From contig LPNY01000158.1 of assembly GCA_001655195.1 (NCBI GenBank), forward strand, positions 77,615 to 141,614: a stretch of DNA of 64,000 bases, in the 5' to 3' direction. Both the position numbers and the translations under genes were made by a program. Positions 43,035 to 52,400 of this stretch are shown piece after piece (the first letter of the stretch is position 1; the number at the start of each line of letters is the position of its first letter). The notes under the pieces were generated by a model. It was not told the origin of the DNA. It made no database searches and saw nothing but the letters and a program-made list of their open reading frames with translations. Origin of the DNA: Arcobacter sp. EP1 (lineage in GTDB: Bacteria > Campylobacterota > Campylobacteria > Campylobacterales > Arcobacteraceae).

Positions 43035-43363
43035 AACTTCATATCATAAATAAAACCAGCAATCTCTTCAAGGGTTTTTTTATCATAAGCTAAATGTGGC
43101 ATGAGTTCATATTTTTCAATGGCACCTTGCATTAAAGATGTCTCTTTTTTAGGGGAATACACCCATTCAGACATATATTTAACAAACTTATCTCTGTTTG
43201 GAAAAGCATTCATATAATGCTTACGTACAAGCTTTATACTAGGTGCAGAAACTGATTTAGTCTCAAAGTGGCAGGTACTGCAATTACCATGGTAAAGCAG
43301 ACTTGGGTATGTTCCTCCTAAAAGAACTGAAAAAGAGATACCTAAAAGTACAATTGTTTTCAT
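43031..43363 (-). CDS. Periplasmic monohaem cytochrome c
   Basis: A 110-residue protein with a signal peptide (residues 1-17) and a single haem motif CSTCH (C28, C31, H32). A likely axial Met is in YELMPHLAYDKKTLEEI. It probably carries electrons in the periplasm. No Shine-Dalgarno sequence is visible; a TATACT lies 6 nt before the ATG. Its stop overlaps the stop of the convergent WYL gene. Confidence 0.85.
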   Translation of the reverse strand: MKTIVLLGISFSVLLGGTYPSLLYHGNCSTCHFETKSVSAPSIKLVRKHYMNAFPNRDKFVKYMSEWVYSPKKETSLMQGAIEKYELMPHLAYDKKTLEEIAGFIYDMKF

Positions 43364-43369
43364 AATAGA

Positions 43370-43375
43370 AGTATA
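43370..43375 (-). promoter_or_regulatory. -10 box of cytochrome c gene, predicted leaderless transcript
   Basis: On the minus strand TATACT (43375-43370) is followed by TCTATT and then the ATG at 43363, giving the same 6-nt spacing as three other genes in the window, and no ribosome binding site. Confidence 0.5.
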
Positions 43376-43621
43376 ACTATTTCTAATACAAATTACTGTG
43401 ATTTAAATCAATAAATTTATTTCTCATATATCTTGAAAAAAGTCTATGCTATCCCTTAATAAGTATGTATTCGAAGAATAAATAAGTTTACAAATTATAA
43501 ATAATATTAAAGTTAGTATAAAAAACCATTCTATATTTTTAATTAATTAAAGAAGCACTTATTTTATATTAAGATTAATTAGTAACTTTTTTATTAATGT
43601 AAAATATTAAAGGAGTCTTGC

Positions 43622-44056
43622 ATGAAATGGGATGGCAAAAATGAACGTTTAGAGTGGACAGAAGAATATAACATTGATAATCAAAAAATGGACGAAGAGC
43701 ATAAAAAACTCTTTGAAATCGCCAGCAAAGCCAATAACGTTAATAAAATTTCAAATCCAAAAGAAAAAGAAGAGTATTTAAGAACTGTTTGTATGGAACT
43801 ATATCGGGAAATTAGGAAACACTTTAATAATGAAGAAGAATACATGAAATTTCATCATTATCCTAATACTCAGGCACATCAAGTATTCCATGAAACTCTT
43901 TTAGATAAAATCAATTTTATTATGGTTAATATTAACATAACTGGAACAAGTACTGCTCATCATAAACTTTATTACTTTATGCAAAAAATCTATCTTGAGC
44001 ATGTCCTTAAAGAAGATATTAAAATCTCTCAGTTTATTTCAAATAAGAGGGAATAA
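43622..44056 (+). CDS. Bacteriohemerythrin
   Basis: A 144-residue O2-binding di-iron protein. All seven ligands are present at the standard spacing: H27, H67, E71, H86, H90, H127, D132. No sensor domain is attached, so it likely stores or delivers oxygen, or scavenges it. Microaerophiles such as Campylobacterota commonly have several. AAAGGAGTC precedes the ATG. A monohaem cytochrome gene lies just upstream on the opposite strand, its start divergent from this one. Confidence 0.95.
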   Translation: MKWDGKNERLEWTEEYNIDNQKMDEEHKKLFEIASKANNVNKISNPKEKEEYLRTVCMELYREIRKHFNNEEEYMKFHHYPNTQAHQVFHETLLDKINFIMVNINITGTSTAHHKLYYFMQKIYLEHVLKEDIKISQFISNKRE

Positions 44057-44058
44057 AA

Positions 44059-44373
44059 CTACGCGAGTGTTTCATCTTCTTCTGTATTATTTTTAACTTC
44101 TTTATACCCTTTTGTTGCAAGAATTTCCATATAAAAACTCTCACACTTTTCAGAATAAGCCTCATCAATACACTTTGTGATATCCAAAAAATCAATCACA
44201 GCAGGAGTTTCTTTTTCTTTGGCAAACTTACATTCAAATTTCCAGAAATCCACCCCTTCAGGTAATGTTTTTCTTTTTTCTCGTTTAATATATTTTCTAA
44301 TTTCATATTTAATACCTTCAACAACTCTATCAGGATGTTTATTAGGTACTTGAAATGTAAATGTTTTTTTCAT
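44059..44373 (-). CDS. DUF6172-like protein
   Basis: A 104-residue soluble protein with KKTFTFQVPNKHPDRVVEGIKYEIRKY at the start and GVDFWKFECKF in the middle, a pattern I associate with DUF6172; function unknown. AAGGAAA precedes the ATG. Convergent with the hemerythrin gene (2-base gap). Confidence 0.6.
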   Translation of the reverse strand: MKKTFTFQVPNKHPDRVVEGIKYEIRKYIKREKRKTLPEGVDFWKFECKFAKEKETPAVIDFLDITKCIDEAYSEKCESFYMEILATKGYKEVKNNTEEDETLA

Positions 44374-44455
44374 ACTTTTCCTTTGAAGCGAAGTATAACA
44401 AAACTTTCTTTGGATTAGTTATTCTTTTAGTAAAAATGAGATAATATGGCATCCC

Positions 44456-45118
44456 ATGGAACTATTGGACGAAGAACACAAAATTTACCTTCTTGATTGG
44501 GATAACTTTACTTTCCCTAGTTTAGCTATGATGAAAGATGATTTAGTAGCAGTTGGGGGTGATTTTCATCCACAACGACTAATCAATGCTTATAAAAATG
44601 GCATCTTTCCATGGTTTATTGACGAATACAATCATATCCATTGGTACAGTCCAAAAAAAAGAATGGTTCTCTATCCTGAAGAATTTAAAGTATCTAAAAG
44701 TCTACGGCGCACAATCAATAATAAAAACTTTGTGATTAAATCCAATGAAAACTTTAAAGCAGTTATGCAAAACTGTGCAACAATAAAACGTAAAAATGAA
44801 GATGAAACTTGGATTGATGATAACTTTATACAAGCCTACAATAATTTACATGAGCTAGGTTTTGCTTTCTCCATTGAGTGTTACTTAGATGGAAAACTTG
44901 TGGGTGGTTTATATGGTCTTTTAATCAATGATATTTTTTGTGGTGAAAGTATGTTTGCACTAGAATCAAATGCATCAAAAGTTGCATTTTATTATCTTTG
45001 CGAGCAAGCACAAAAAAACGGTATCAAACTTATTGATTGCCAAGTTCATAACAATCATTTAGAGAGTCTAGGTGCAAAAGAGATTAGTCGAGAAGAGTAT
45101 TTTAAATTTCTTAAATAA
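44456..45118 (+). CDS. aat: Leucyl/phenylalanyl-tRNA-protein transferase
   Basis: A 220-residue enzyme: FPSLAMMKDDLVAVGGDFHPQRLINAYKNGIFPWF, then HWYSPKKRMVLYPEEF, then GLYGLLINDIFCGESMFALESNASKVAFYYL are the Aat family pattern. It adds Leu or Phe to proteins with basic N-termini, marking them for ClpAP by the N-end rule. There is no Shine-Dalgarno; GATAAT lies at 44440-44445, so the leader is very short or absent. Confidence 0.95.
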   Translation: MELLDEEHKIYLLDWDNFTFPSLAMMKDDLVAVGGDFHPQRLINAYKNGIFPWFIDEYNHIHWYSPKKRMVLYPEEFKVSKSLRRTINNKNFVIKSNENFKAVMQNCATIKRKNEDETWIDDNFIQAYNNLHELGFAFSIECYLDGKLVGGLYGLLINDIFCGESMFALESNASKVAFYYLCEQAQKNGIKLIDCQVHNNHLESLGAKEISREEYFKFLK

Positions 45119-45154
45119 AATCTCTTAATAGATATTAATAAAAGAGGAGAATCT

Positions 45155-45850
45155 ATGTTTCAAGGGTTTAAACAAGAGGCTTTAGATTTTTTAGACGAAA
45201 TAGCAGTAAACAATACTAAGATTTGGTTTGAAGATAACCGTCATCGTTGGGAAAAACTTATTTTGGAACCTAACAAAGCCTACGTTCAAGAGATGGGTGA
45301 ACACCTTATTGCATTAGCTCCTTTTATCAAAGCAGAGCCAAAATCAGCAGGTTCTCTGTTTCGCATCTATCGAGATACCCGTTTTAGTAAAGATAAAACA
45401 CCTATTAAAACTAAAATTGGAATCATCTTTTGGCAAGGGACAGGTCATCGTATGCAGTCTCCTTGTTTTTATATGCAATATAAATCCCATGAAGTCTATA
45501 TTGCTACAGGTATTCGCACCCTTAAGACACCCTTACTTAAAAAATACCGTGAATATATTAAAATTGAGCGCCACGCAAAAGCCTTGCATGAAATCCTTGA
45601 AAACCTAAAAGAGAAGGGAATAACAATCAATGAAGCTCACTATAAAAGAGTTCCCTCAGGTTTTGATAAAGAGAATACGTACGCCTATTTAAGCCAATAT
45701 AACGGTCTATTTGTACATAAAATATTTAAACCCAATAAAACTTTTTTTAGTAAAAAAATCATCAACTATAATTTCAAGTTTTATGATCAAACATTAGATT
45801 TATTTAATTGGATTGATGGTTTTGTAAAATCAAGTGAAGAGAGTTTTTAA
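45155..45850 (+). CDS. DUF2461 family protein
   Basis: A 231-residue protein with FQGFKQEALDFLDEIAVNNTKIWFEDNR, LFRIYRDTRFSKDKTPIKT, GIIFWQGTGHRMQSPCFYMQYKSHEVYIATGI, the DUF2461 (TIGR02453) pattern. Function unknown. GAGGAGA precedes the ATG. It follows aat by 37 bases and probably shares its transcript. Confidence 0.87.
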   Translation: MFQGFKQEALDFLDEIAVNNTKIWFEDNRHRWEKLILEPNKAYVQEMGEHLIALAPFIKAEPKSAGSLFRIYRDTRFSKDKTPIKTKIGIIFWQGTGHRMQSPCFYMQYKSHEVYIATGIRTLKTPLLKKYREYIKIERHAKALHEILENLKEKGITINEAHYKRVPSGFDKENTYAYLSQYNGLFVHKIFKPNKTFFSKKIINYNFKFYDQTLDLFNWIDGFVKSSEESF

Positions 45851-47560
45851 TTACCCATTAACACAAGGCAACGTACATAAAAATGAAGCGCCAAAATGGG
45901 TTGTACCATTGACAGTAAAGGATTTATTTTCAATCTCTAGCATTCCATTAAAATGCTGCACAATAATCTGTTTACTCATGAACAGACCAATACCTGTTCC
46001 TTGAAGTTGGTGTTTGGTTGTAAAATAAGGATCAAAAATCTTATCCATAATCTCAACAGGAACACCTTTTCCATTATCTTGAATCTCAATTAAAATACAT
46101 TTGTTATGTTTTTCCATACGGATTTGCACAACTTTATCTTGAATATTCTTCTCATTTAAAACATCTTTTGCATTTTGTAAAATATTCATAATAACTTGAG
46201 CTAACTCATTTTTCTTTCCATTGAAAAAGAGCTCTTCATTATGTTCTTTAAAATCCAATTTGATGTTATTATTCTTAAAAAGTGCACTAGTTAAAGAGAT
46301 TGATTCTTTAATAACTTTATTCACACTAAAGTTCTCTTTTTTATTATCAGTTTTAAAGAAATTTCTAAAATCATCAATTGTTTGAGATAGATACTGCGTA
46401 TGTCGAGTAATATCCTCAAAAGACTTATAAACATCTTCATCATCAATCATACCTGCTTGTTTTTGTAATTTTGTACCAGAAGAGAGAGTACAAATCATAC
46501 TAAGCGGTTGTCTCCATTGGTGAGCGATATTTCCTATCATTTCTCCCATAGCAGCACTTCTTGATTGTTGGATGAGTTGATTTTCTTGAAATTTTTCTTT
46601 GTTGATATCTTGAATGCTTAAAATGAGTAAAAATCTTCCCGCTTCTTTATTAACACCAAAAGAGCATCGAATATGAAACAGTTCACCAGTGTTTTTCTTT
46701 CCTTGTAATTCATAGGATCGGTTGGAGTTTCTTAAGTACCCTGTTTTTAAAAAACGTTTGATTAGTCGGTTATAACGTTTTGTATATTTATAAGGAATAA
46801 TTTTTCTCAAAGAGTTCTTACCAATCATTTCATCTTTATTAAATCCAAAAATATCTTCTGCACTTTTATTAAAAGTTGTAACTATTAAATTTTTATTCAC
46901 AACAATAATTGCATTGGTATTAGACTCTATAATTGTGTTGGTATATTCATTCTCATCATTAAGTTCTCGCGTTTTTTTTGTGATTGCTTTAACAGCAGGT
47001 CTAAAGATAAAAACAGCTTCTAATATAAGCACTAAAATCGTAATAAGCAGAATATATAGCTCATTTGTTTTTAACTGTGAAGTTCGCATCTCTGCTTCAT
47101 ATTGGTATTGATTTACGGCAATATCCAAATGCCTGAGCATGATTTCGGAGTTTTGCAACAAATAAGTCAAACTATTACCACTACGGGTTTTTGCAAATAC
47201 ATTTGCATTTTTCAGATATAAATCAATCTCACGATCTAGATAATAAGGAGCCCCAAAATAGATATTATGAATAGATTCTGACATCTCTTGAGAAAGCAAA
47301 AATTCATGGGATTCTTCCATCATATCGGTGTGTGCTTTTAACTTGTTTGTTTTGTAATAAATAGCATAAAGTGCAATTTTTTGCGATAACATTCTTTGTT
47401 TACCACTAATATTGATAATCGCACTATCGTTTTTTTGTTTATTTAAAAGAGTGGTTAAGTTGTTGTATGCCAAATAAGATAATATAGCAATTAATGATAA
47501 AGCAAAAATATATTTTTTAGTAAAACTGAGGGATAGTTTATCATCATATTTTAAGTTCAT
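45851..47560 (-). CDS. PilJ/NIT-type sensor histidine kinase with PAS
   Basis: A 569-residue kinase: N-terminal helix, periplasmic four-helix domain of the PilJ/type-IV pili N-terminal kind (NISGKQRMLSQKIALYAIYYK), second helix (LLITILVLILEAVFIF), a PAS domain (FNKSAEDIFGFNKDEMIGKN), then the H-box GEMIGNIAHQWRQPLSM and catalytic motifs NILQNAKDVL, IQDNGKGV and GTGIGLFMSK. The GKQRMLSQ motif is that of nitrate-sensing domains such as NarX, so anion sensing is possible. No adjacent regulator. TAAAAT lies seven bases before the ATG and no ribosome binding site is seen. Confidence 0.9.
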   Translation of the reverse strand: MNLKYDDKLSLSFTKKYIFALSLIAILSYLAYNNLTTLLNKQKNDSAIINISGKQRMLSQKIALYAIYYKTNKLKAHTDMMEESHEFLLSQEMSESIHNIYFGAPYYLDREIDLYLKNANVFAKTRSGNSLTYLLQNSEIMLRHLDIAVNQYQYEAEMRTSQLKTNELYILLITILVLILEAVFIFRPAVKAITKKTRELNDENEYTNTIIESNTNAIIVVNKNLIVTTFNKSAEDIFGFNKDEMIGKNSLRKIIPYKYTKRYNRLIKRFLKTGYLRNSNRSYELQGKKNTGELFHIRCSFGVNKEAGRFLLILSIQDINKEKFQENQLIQQSRSAAMGEMIGNIAHQWRQPLSMICTLSSGTKLQKQAGMIDDEDVYKSFEDITRHTQYLSQTIDDFRNFFKTDNKKENFSVNKVIKESISLTSALFKNNNIKLDFKEHNEELFFNGKKNELAQVIMNILQNAKDVLNEKNIQDKVVQIRMEKHNKCILIEIQDNGKGVPVEIMDKIFDPYFTTKHQLQGTGIGLFMSKQIIVQHFNGMLEIENKSFTVNGTTHFGASFLCTLPCVNG

Positions 47561-47700
47561 AGGGTTGATTTTACTAAAATTTTACTTAATTTTAATTTTT
47601 AATTTTCATTATAAGATATAAATAAGATATATATGTCAATTTTGACTTAATTGTTTTACAATTTTAGCAATATAATACTACTAAAAGGGTTGTTTACATT

Positions 47701-47841
47701 TTATTTAAACTGTTGTGCATAAATTGCACTGAAAATAAAACTATCCACCGATTGAGATAGATAGTGATTTGAGGTATTATTACTGAATTTAACTATACTG
47801 ATTATTGTAAACAGACAAAATACGAGGGTAAAAGTTTTCAT
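47701..47841 (-). CDS. Small 46-residue secreted or membrane peptide
   Basis: Starts with MKTFTLVFCLFTIISIVKFS, a signal-like hydrophobic segment, then a short polar tail (NNTSNHYLSQSVDSF) and a second mildly hydrophobic stretch. GGAG lies five bases before the ATG. It occupies the 450-base gap between the kinase and SBP genes; the remainder of that gap shows no other gene. Family unknown. Confidence 0.55.
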   Translation of the reverse strand: MKTFTLVFCLFTIISIVKFSNNTSNHYLSQSVDSFIFSAIYAQQFK

Positions 47842-48010
47842 TTTAACTCCTTTTTTATTCTAAAAGAAGTCTATTACAATAATAAAATAGAGTATAGAAT
47901 AAAATTGCTAATTACAAACAATTAGTTAAAATAACTAGAATTAAGTATTAATATTGAATTAACTTTTTTTCGTATAAGATACCCTATAGAGCGTCTTATA
48001 AGGATAAACC

Positions 48011-48751
48011 ATGGTCTATTTTGGATATTTTATTTTAACGATAATTCTTTTATTACTTCCCTTAAATGCTCAAGAAGTGAAAATGTCCTTTGGAGGTAAG
48101 ATTCCTCCATTTACTTTTCCCGAAACAAATTCTGGTATTGAACTTGAAGTTATCGGTGCAGCATTAGAGTATAAAGGGCACACCCTAAGTCCAAACTATT
48201 ATCCATTAGAAGAAGTTCCTAGGGCCTTTAAAGAAAAAAAAGTTGATGCAGCTATGACAGACTTAGGTGAAGATTTAAGACCCTATGGTGGATACTATGC
48301 TAACCCCGCTGTATGGTACGATAATGTACTCATTACATTAAAAGAGAGTGCCTTTATTATCAAAAAACCAGAAGATTTAGAAGGTCTATTGGTCACATCG
48401 TTTCAAGGGGCAATTAATCGTTATCCCAAGTGGTTAAAAAAAGTTCAAGCAGACTACAACTATTTTGAGCACAATAATCAAGCGCTTCAAGTACTTCTTC
48501 TTCAAAAAAAGCGTGTTGATGTTATTCTAAGTGATATTAATATTTTTAAGTATTACACAGCAAAACTTATTAAAGAGAATGGAGTCAAACATAAACCCGT
48601 AGAAATTCATAACTTTGTTAAATTAAATTTAAAAGATTACAGACCCATATTTAGAACAAAAAAAATACGTGATGACTTTAATGAAGGATTAGAATATATA
48701 AAAAAGACAGGGAAGTATAAAGCAATTTATGATAAATATATAAAACCTTAA
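48011..48751 (+). CDS. Periplasmic solute-binding protein, SBP family 3
   Basis: A 246-residue protein with a signal peptide (residues 1-19, LLLLPLNAQE) and the type 3 amino-acid-binding fold: MSFGGKIPPFTFPETNSGIELEVIGAAL, VDAAMTDLGED and KKTGKYKAIYDKYIKP at the end. There are no transporter genes alongside, so it may serve a sensor, or a transporter elsewhere. AAGGATAAACC precedes the ATG. A hairpin follows. Confidence 0.85.
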   Translation: MVYFGYFILTIILLLLPLNAQEVKMSFGGKIPPFTFPETNSGIELEVIGAALEYKGHTLSPNYYPLEEVPRAFKEKKVDAAMTDLGEDLRPYGGYYANPAVWYDNVLITLKESAFIIKKPEDLEGLLVTSFQGAINRYPKWLKKVQADYNYFEHNNQALQVLLLQKKRVDVILSDINIFKYYTAKLIKENGVKHKPVEIHNFVKLNLKDYRPIFRTKKIRDDFNEGLEYIKKTGKYKAIYDKYIKP

Positions 48752-48753
48752 AT

Positions 48754-48781
48754 AAAATACGTACATCATTTGTCGTATTTT
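48754..48781 (+). terminator. Hairpin terminator after SBP gene
   Basis: AAAATACG (48754-48761) pairs with CGTATTTT (48774-48781) across a 12-base loop. It starts three bases after the stop at 48751 and is followed by AAGTTCTATTTTGC, T-rich. It separates the SBP gene from the next operon. Confidence 0.6.
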
Positions 48782-48850
48782 AAGTTCTATTTTGCTTTAA
48801 TATAATTAAATAGATAATAGATAGTATTAATCTCTTGAGAAAGGAATACT

Positions 48851-50278
48851 ATGAAAATACTCTACTATAAATTCATTCTAATTAATCTCTTTTTACTTTT
48901 TTCAACTGCTAGTTTTGCTGTGGATATTGTTATTCCACAACTTAACAACAAACAAAGTATCACTGTTGTTGTTGAAAAAGGCCACTGGACAAAATACCTC
49001 AAAGAAAAAGTTGCTCCCCATTTTACAAAAAAAACAGGTGTTCCTGTAAATATTGTTGAAGTCTCTTTGGGAGAAATGTTTAAACTACAAGATGAGAGTT
49101 TAATCAATGCCAATGGAAAGTATGATGTTTTAAGTTTAGAAGCTGGCTGGGCAAAAGAGTGGGCTGCAAAAGGTTATACGGTCTCATTAAATGAGTTAGC
49201 AAAACAGTTTGACCGAAGAAAAGAAGGGTGGAGACAATATCTAGACTCTTTTTACCCCTCTTTATTTGAGATACTTAGTTACCACAACCAACTACACAGT
49301 ATTCCATATAATACCTACGTCATGGCAAATCACTATCGTTTGGACCTTTTTGAAAATGAAATAGAACAAAAAGCTTTTTTCAAACAGTATGGATACAAAC
49401 TTACATCACCCAAAACACTATCACAATTAAAAGACACAGCAGAGTTCTTTACCCGAAAAAAAGGCGACTTACTTAAAGGGAAAAAACTCACAAAAGATTT
49501 TTATGGGATTGCGTTAATGTCAGGGAATAAACCACATATTAATGATGAGTGGTCGGCGATTCTTTGGGCATTAGGAGGAGTATGGTTTCATCCAAACTAT
49601 CATAATGGTAAGTTAAAAAATTTTACACTACCTCAAGATTTATCATTTTTAAATCAAACAGCTAACTACTACATAGATTTAATGAATTATGCCTATCCAG
49701 CCAATAAAAATTTTGCTTATCTTGAATCTGCAAATGCATTAGCCTCAGGTAATGTGGCCATGTGGCCATTTGCATATAATAATTTATGGGCAGTGTCATC
49801 AAAACAAAACAGTGGAGACAAAGAACATAAGTTTGCAATTGCGGCAACACCCGGTAAAAAACCCTACCATGGTGCTTATGCTTTTGCAGTGGCTTATGAT
49901 AGTAACAATCCTGAAGCGGCCTTTTGGTTTTTACGTTTCATGACCTCAAAAAAAGGTCAAGAAGAGTATGCACTAGGGGGAGGAAACCCTACACGAAAAG
50001 ATGTCAATCTCTATTTATCTTCGAAATTAAAAGAGAATTCACCTCAATACTACTCATTAAAAACAACCTTTGAAGCAGATGTTGCATGGGGAAAACAGAT
50101 TAAAAATTATGGGCACTATACCAGTACTGCCATGGGGACGATTTATCCTCTTTTAGCGCGGTATGCTTATTTGATTTCTAATAAAGATATAAAAGTTTCT
50201 ATCGGAATTAAACAACTTATGGATGAAATTAGAGAAGCTCAAAATAGATATGGTGAAAAGGCAATGTTTGGACAATAA
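48851..50278 (+). CDS. Extracellular solute-binding protein, SBP family 1
   Basis: A 475-residue protein with a signal peptide (residues 1-23, ending SFAVD) and a type 1 sugar-binding fold: WTKYLKEKVAPHFTKKTGVPVNIVEV, KYDVLSLEAGWAKEW, LNELAKQF, and GAYAFAVAYDSNNPEAAFWFLRFMTSKKGQEEYALGGGNP at the end. No permease genes are adjacent; three bases after its stop a membrane diguanylate cyclase starts, suggesting it reports ligand to that enzyme rather than to an ABC transporter. GAAAGGAA precedes the ATG. Confidence 0.88.
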   Translation: MKILYYKFILINLFLLFSTASFAVDIVIPQLNNKQSITVVVEKGHWTKYLKEKVAPHFTKKTGVPVNIVEVSLGEMFKLQDESLINANGKYDVLSLEAGWAKEWAAKGYTVSLNELAKQFDRRKEGWRQYLDSFYPSLFEILSYHNQLHSIPYNTYVMANHYRLDLFENEIEQKAFFKQYGYKLTSPKTLSQLKDTAEFFTRKKGDLLKGKKLTKDFYGIALMSGNKPHINDEWSAILWALGGVWFHPNYHNGKLKNFTLPQDLSFLNQTANYYIDLMNYAYPANKNFAYLESANALASGNVAMWPFAYNNLWAVSSKQNSGDKEHKFAIAATPGKKPYHGAYAFAVAYDSNNPEAAFWFLRFMTSKKGQEEYALGGGNPTRKDVNLYLSSKLKENSPQYYSLKTTFEADVAWGKQIKNYGHYTSTAMGTIYPLLARYAYLISNKDIKVSIGIKQLMDEIREAQNRYGEKAMFGQ

Positions 50279-50280
50279 AA

Positions 50281-51981
50281 ATGCATATATTAAAAATAAA
50301 AAACCAATTTAATACTATATTTATCTTTATCATGCTTTTGGCGTTAATTAGTTTTTTTACCACCAACTATTTTGTCAATAAAGCGAGTACCTCTTATGAA
50401 GCTATTATTGATAACTCACTGCCTATTATGAATCAAACTGCCAATGTGGCGCAATTAACAGCTCAAATAGAAGCACATCTTATTCAGCTTCACTTTGATG
50501 CCGTTAACTACTTGGATAAACCAGAAATTACCGCCTCAAAAGTAAAGGAACTCGTTACCCTTTGGCATAGAGTCAAAGAACTGCTAGAGGAGTTTCATAG
50601 TCTAAAAGATATTGACCATACTCAATTAGCAAAAGCCAATCAGACTATCCAAGACTATTTAGAAAATACGCCTCAACTTATTATGCAAATCAACCGTTTT
50701 TCCCAAGCAAAAAAAGTTGAGCAAGAGTATAATGTAGAGATTGAAACTATCATTAACTATAACAATAAAATACTCTTAGTTGAAATGGAATCATTTTGGC
50801 AACAAATTATCAATATAACACCAACAAAAAAGCAGTTAGCACAACTAGAGTATGCCAATGAATTTTATAAAAATAGTGCTCAACTGCTCAGTTATTTTAG
50901 GCAGACACTCTTAACCAGTGATATTCACACCCTAAATACCTTAAAACGAAGCTCTGTGAAACTTTATGTTCAAATGAAACAGCTAGGTTCTCCCCAGTTT
51001 GAGTTTAAACTCTTTGCTAACACCCTACTTTCGAAAGTTCGACACCTTTATGCGGGAGAAAACTCACTTTTTAAAATCCGTTATGATGTTTTACGACTAG
51101 AAAATGTAACTAACTCTTTAATCCAACAACAAATCAAGATGGCAAAAAACATTGAAAAAATATCCAATAAAATACTACTCCAAGAGCAAAATGCACTTGC
51201 CTTGAAAAAACAAAAAATCGGTGAAGACTTATATCAAGTTAATCAATACCTTATTCTTTTAATTATTATTAGTTTTATTATCTCTTTCTTCTCCGTATGG
51301 TTTTTAGTTAATAAAAATCTTATTCGGCGTATTACAACTATTCGGTCTAAAATACTAGAACTCTCTCAAGGAAATACGAAGATTGAGATAAAAACCTACA
51401 AAGACGATGAAATTGGGGATATGGAAGATGCACTAACTCAGCTAAAGGGCTATGTTGTTAAAGCAAAACTTCTCTCAACCACAGACTCTTTAACAGGACT
51501 ACTTAACCATACTCAATTTAAAGAGAATCTAAAAATTGAAATTAAAAGAAATACGCGACAAAACCAAACACTGAGTTTAGCAATTCTTGATATTGATTAT
51601 TTCAAAAACTACAATGATTGTTATGGACACCCTATGGGAGATGAGTGTTTAAAAAGAATAAGCCATTTAATAAAACGATCATGTAAACGTGCAGGAGACA
51701 GCGCTTATCGCATTGGAGGAGAAGAGTTTGCTATCCTCATGCCAAACACAACAGCAAAACAACAGTACATTAAACTAGAAGCTCTACAAGAGGAATTACT
51801 CAATAGCAAAATTGAACACAAATGTTCAGATATTGCCACCTTTATTACTATATCAATTGGTATCTATGCTTCAAAACAAGGTGTTCCAATCAAGGCAGAT
51901 GAATATTATAAAAAAGCAGATAAAGCGTTGTATGAAGCGAAAAAAAATAGAAATAGTATTATTATTAATCAAGATGATTAA
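50281..51981 (+). CDS. Membrane diguanylate cyclase with periplasmic sensor and HAMP
   Basis: A 566-residue protein: helix at 11-30, a long helical periplasmic domain (about 31-320), second helix at 323-344, HAMP (345-395) and GGDEF domain with GGEEF at 479-483. An RxxD inhibition site, RAGD (470-473), is present. It should make c-di-GMP. Encoded directly after a sugar-type solute-binding protein, which likely docks on its periplasmic domain. It begins at an ATG at 50281 with no strong binding site, consistent with coupling to the upstream gene. Confidence 0.92.
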   Translation: MHILKIKNQFNTIFIFIMLLALISFFTTNYFVNKASTSYEAIIDNSLPIMNQTANVAQLTAQIEAHLIQLHFDAVNYLDKPEITASKVKELVTLWHRVKELLEEFHSLKDIDHTQLAKANQTIQDYLENTPQLIMQINRFSQAKKVEQEYNVEIETIINYNNKILLVEMESFWQQIINITPTKKQLAQLEYANEFYKNSAQLLSYFRQTLLTSDIHTLNTLKRSSVKLYVQMKQLGSPQFEFKLFANTLLSKVRHLYAGENSLFKIRYDVLRLENVTNSLIQQQIKMAKNIEKISNKILLQEQNALALKKQKIGEDLYQVNQYLILLIIISFIISFFSVWFLVNKNLIRRITTIRSKILELSQGNTKIEIKTYKDDEIGDMEDALTQLKGYVVKAKLLSTTDSLTGLLNHTQFKENLKIEIKRNTRQNQTLSLAILDIDYFKNYNDCYGHPMGDECLKRISHLIKRSCKRAGDSAYRIGGEEFAILMPNTTAKQQYIKLEALQEELLNSKIEHKCSDIATFITISIGIYASKQGVPIKADEYYKKADKALYEAKKNRNSIIINQDD

Positions 51982-52023
51982 ATAAAAAACAGTTTAATAA
52001 GAGCAATAGTTACTGCAAAAGTC

Positions 52024-52263
52024 TTAGCTAAGCGCTACTCTTTTGAGTTTTGAAAAAAAGCTCTCTTTTTCACCTACTAAAATTGATTTGTTACCTAACA
52101 CATCAAAAACAATATTTTTGCTTACAAGGTAATAGGTTATTTTGGTGAGTTCTCTTTGTAAATATGATTTAGGAGAGTTATTTTTAGCTTTTATAATATG
52201 GTTAGTTGAATCGTACTCATAGTAGACTAAATTTAATGAGTCCAATATTGGTTTAATATTCAA
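52024..52263 (-). CDS. Small hypothetical protein
   Basis: A 79-residue soluble protein (KPILDSLNLVYYEYDSTNHI, LQRELTKITYYLVSK) starting with TTG at 52263 behind AAGGAT five bases away. Alternation of charged and hydrophobic residues fits a small alpha/beta fold. Unrecognised. Confidence 0.5.
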   Translation of the reverse strand: MNIKPILDSLNLVYYEYDSTNHIIKAKNNSPKSYLQRELTKITYYLVSKNIVFDVLGNKSILVGEKESFFSKLKRVALS

Positions 52264-52400
52264 TTTATATCCTTATTCATTCTCTATTAAAAATATTACA
52301 TGAGAAAAGTTAATGAAAAGTTTATAGATAGGTTATTTTTAGTCAAAAAGTGAGCATTTTGTGAGGATTTAAGTAAAATGGTGCAAAAATATTATTTTTT

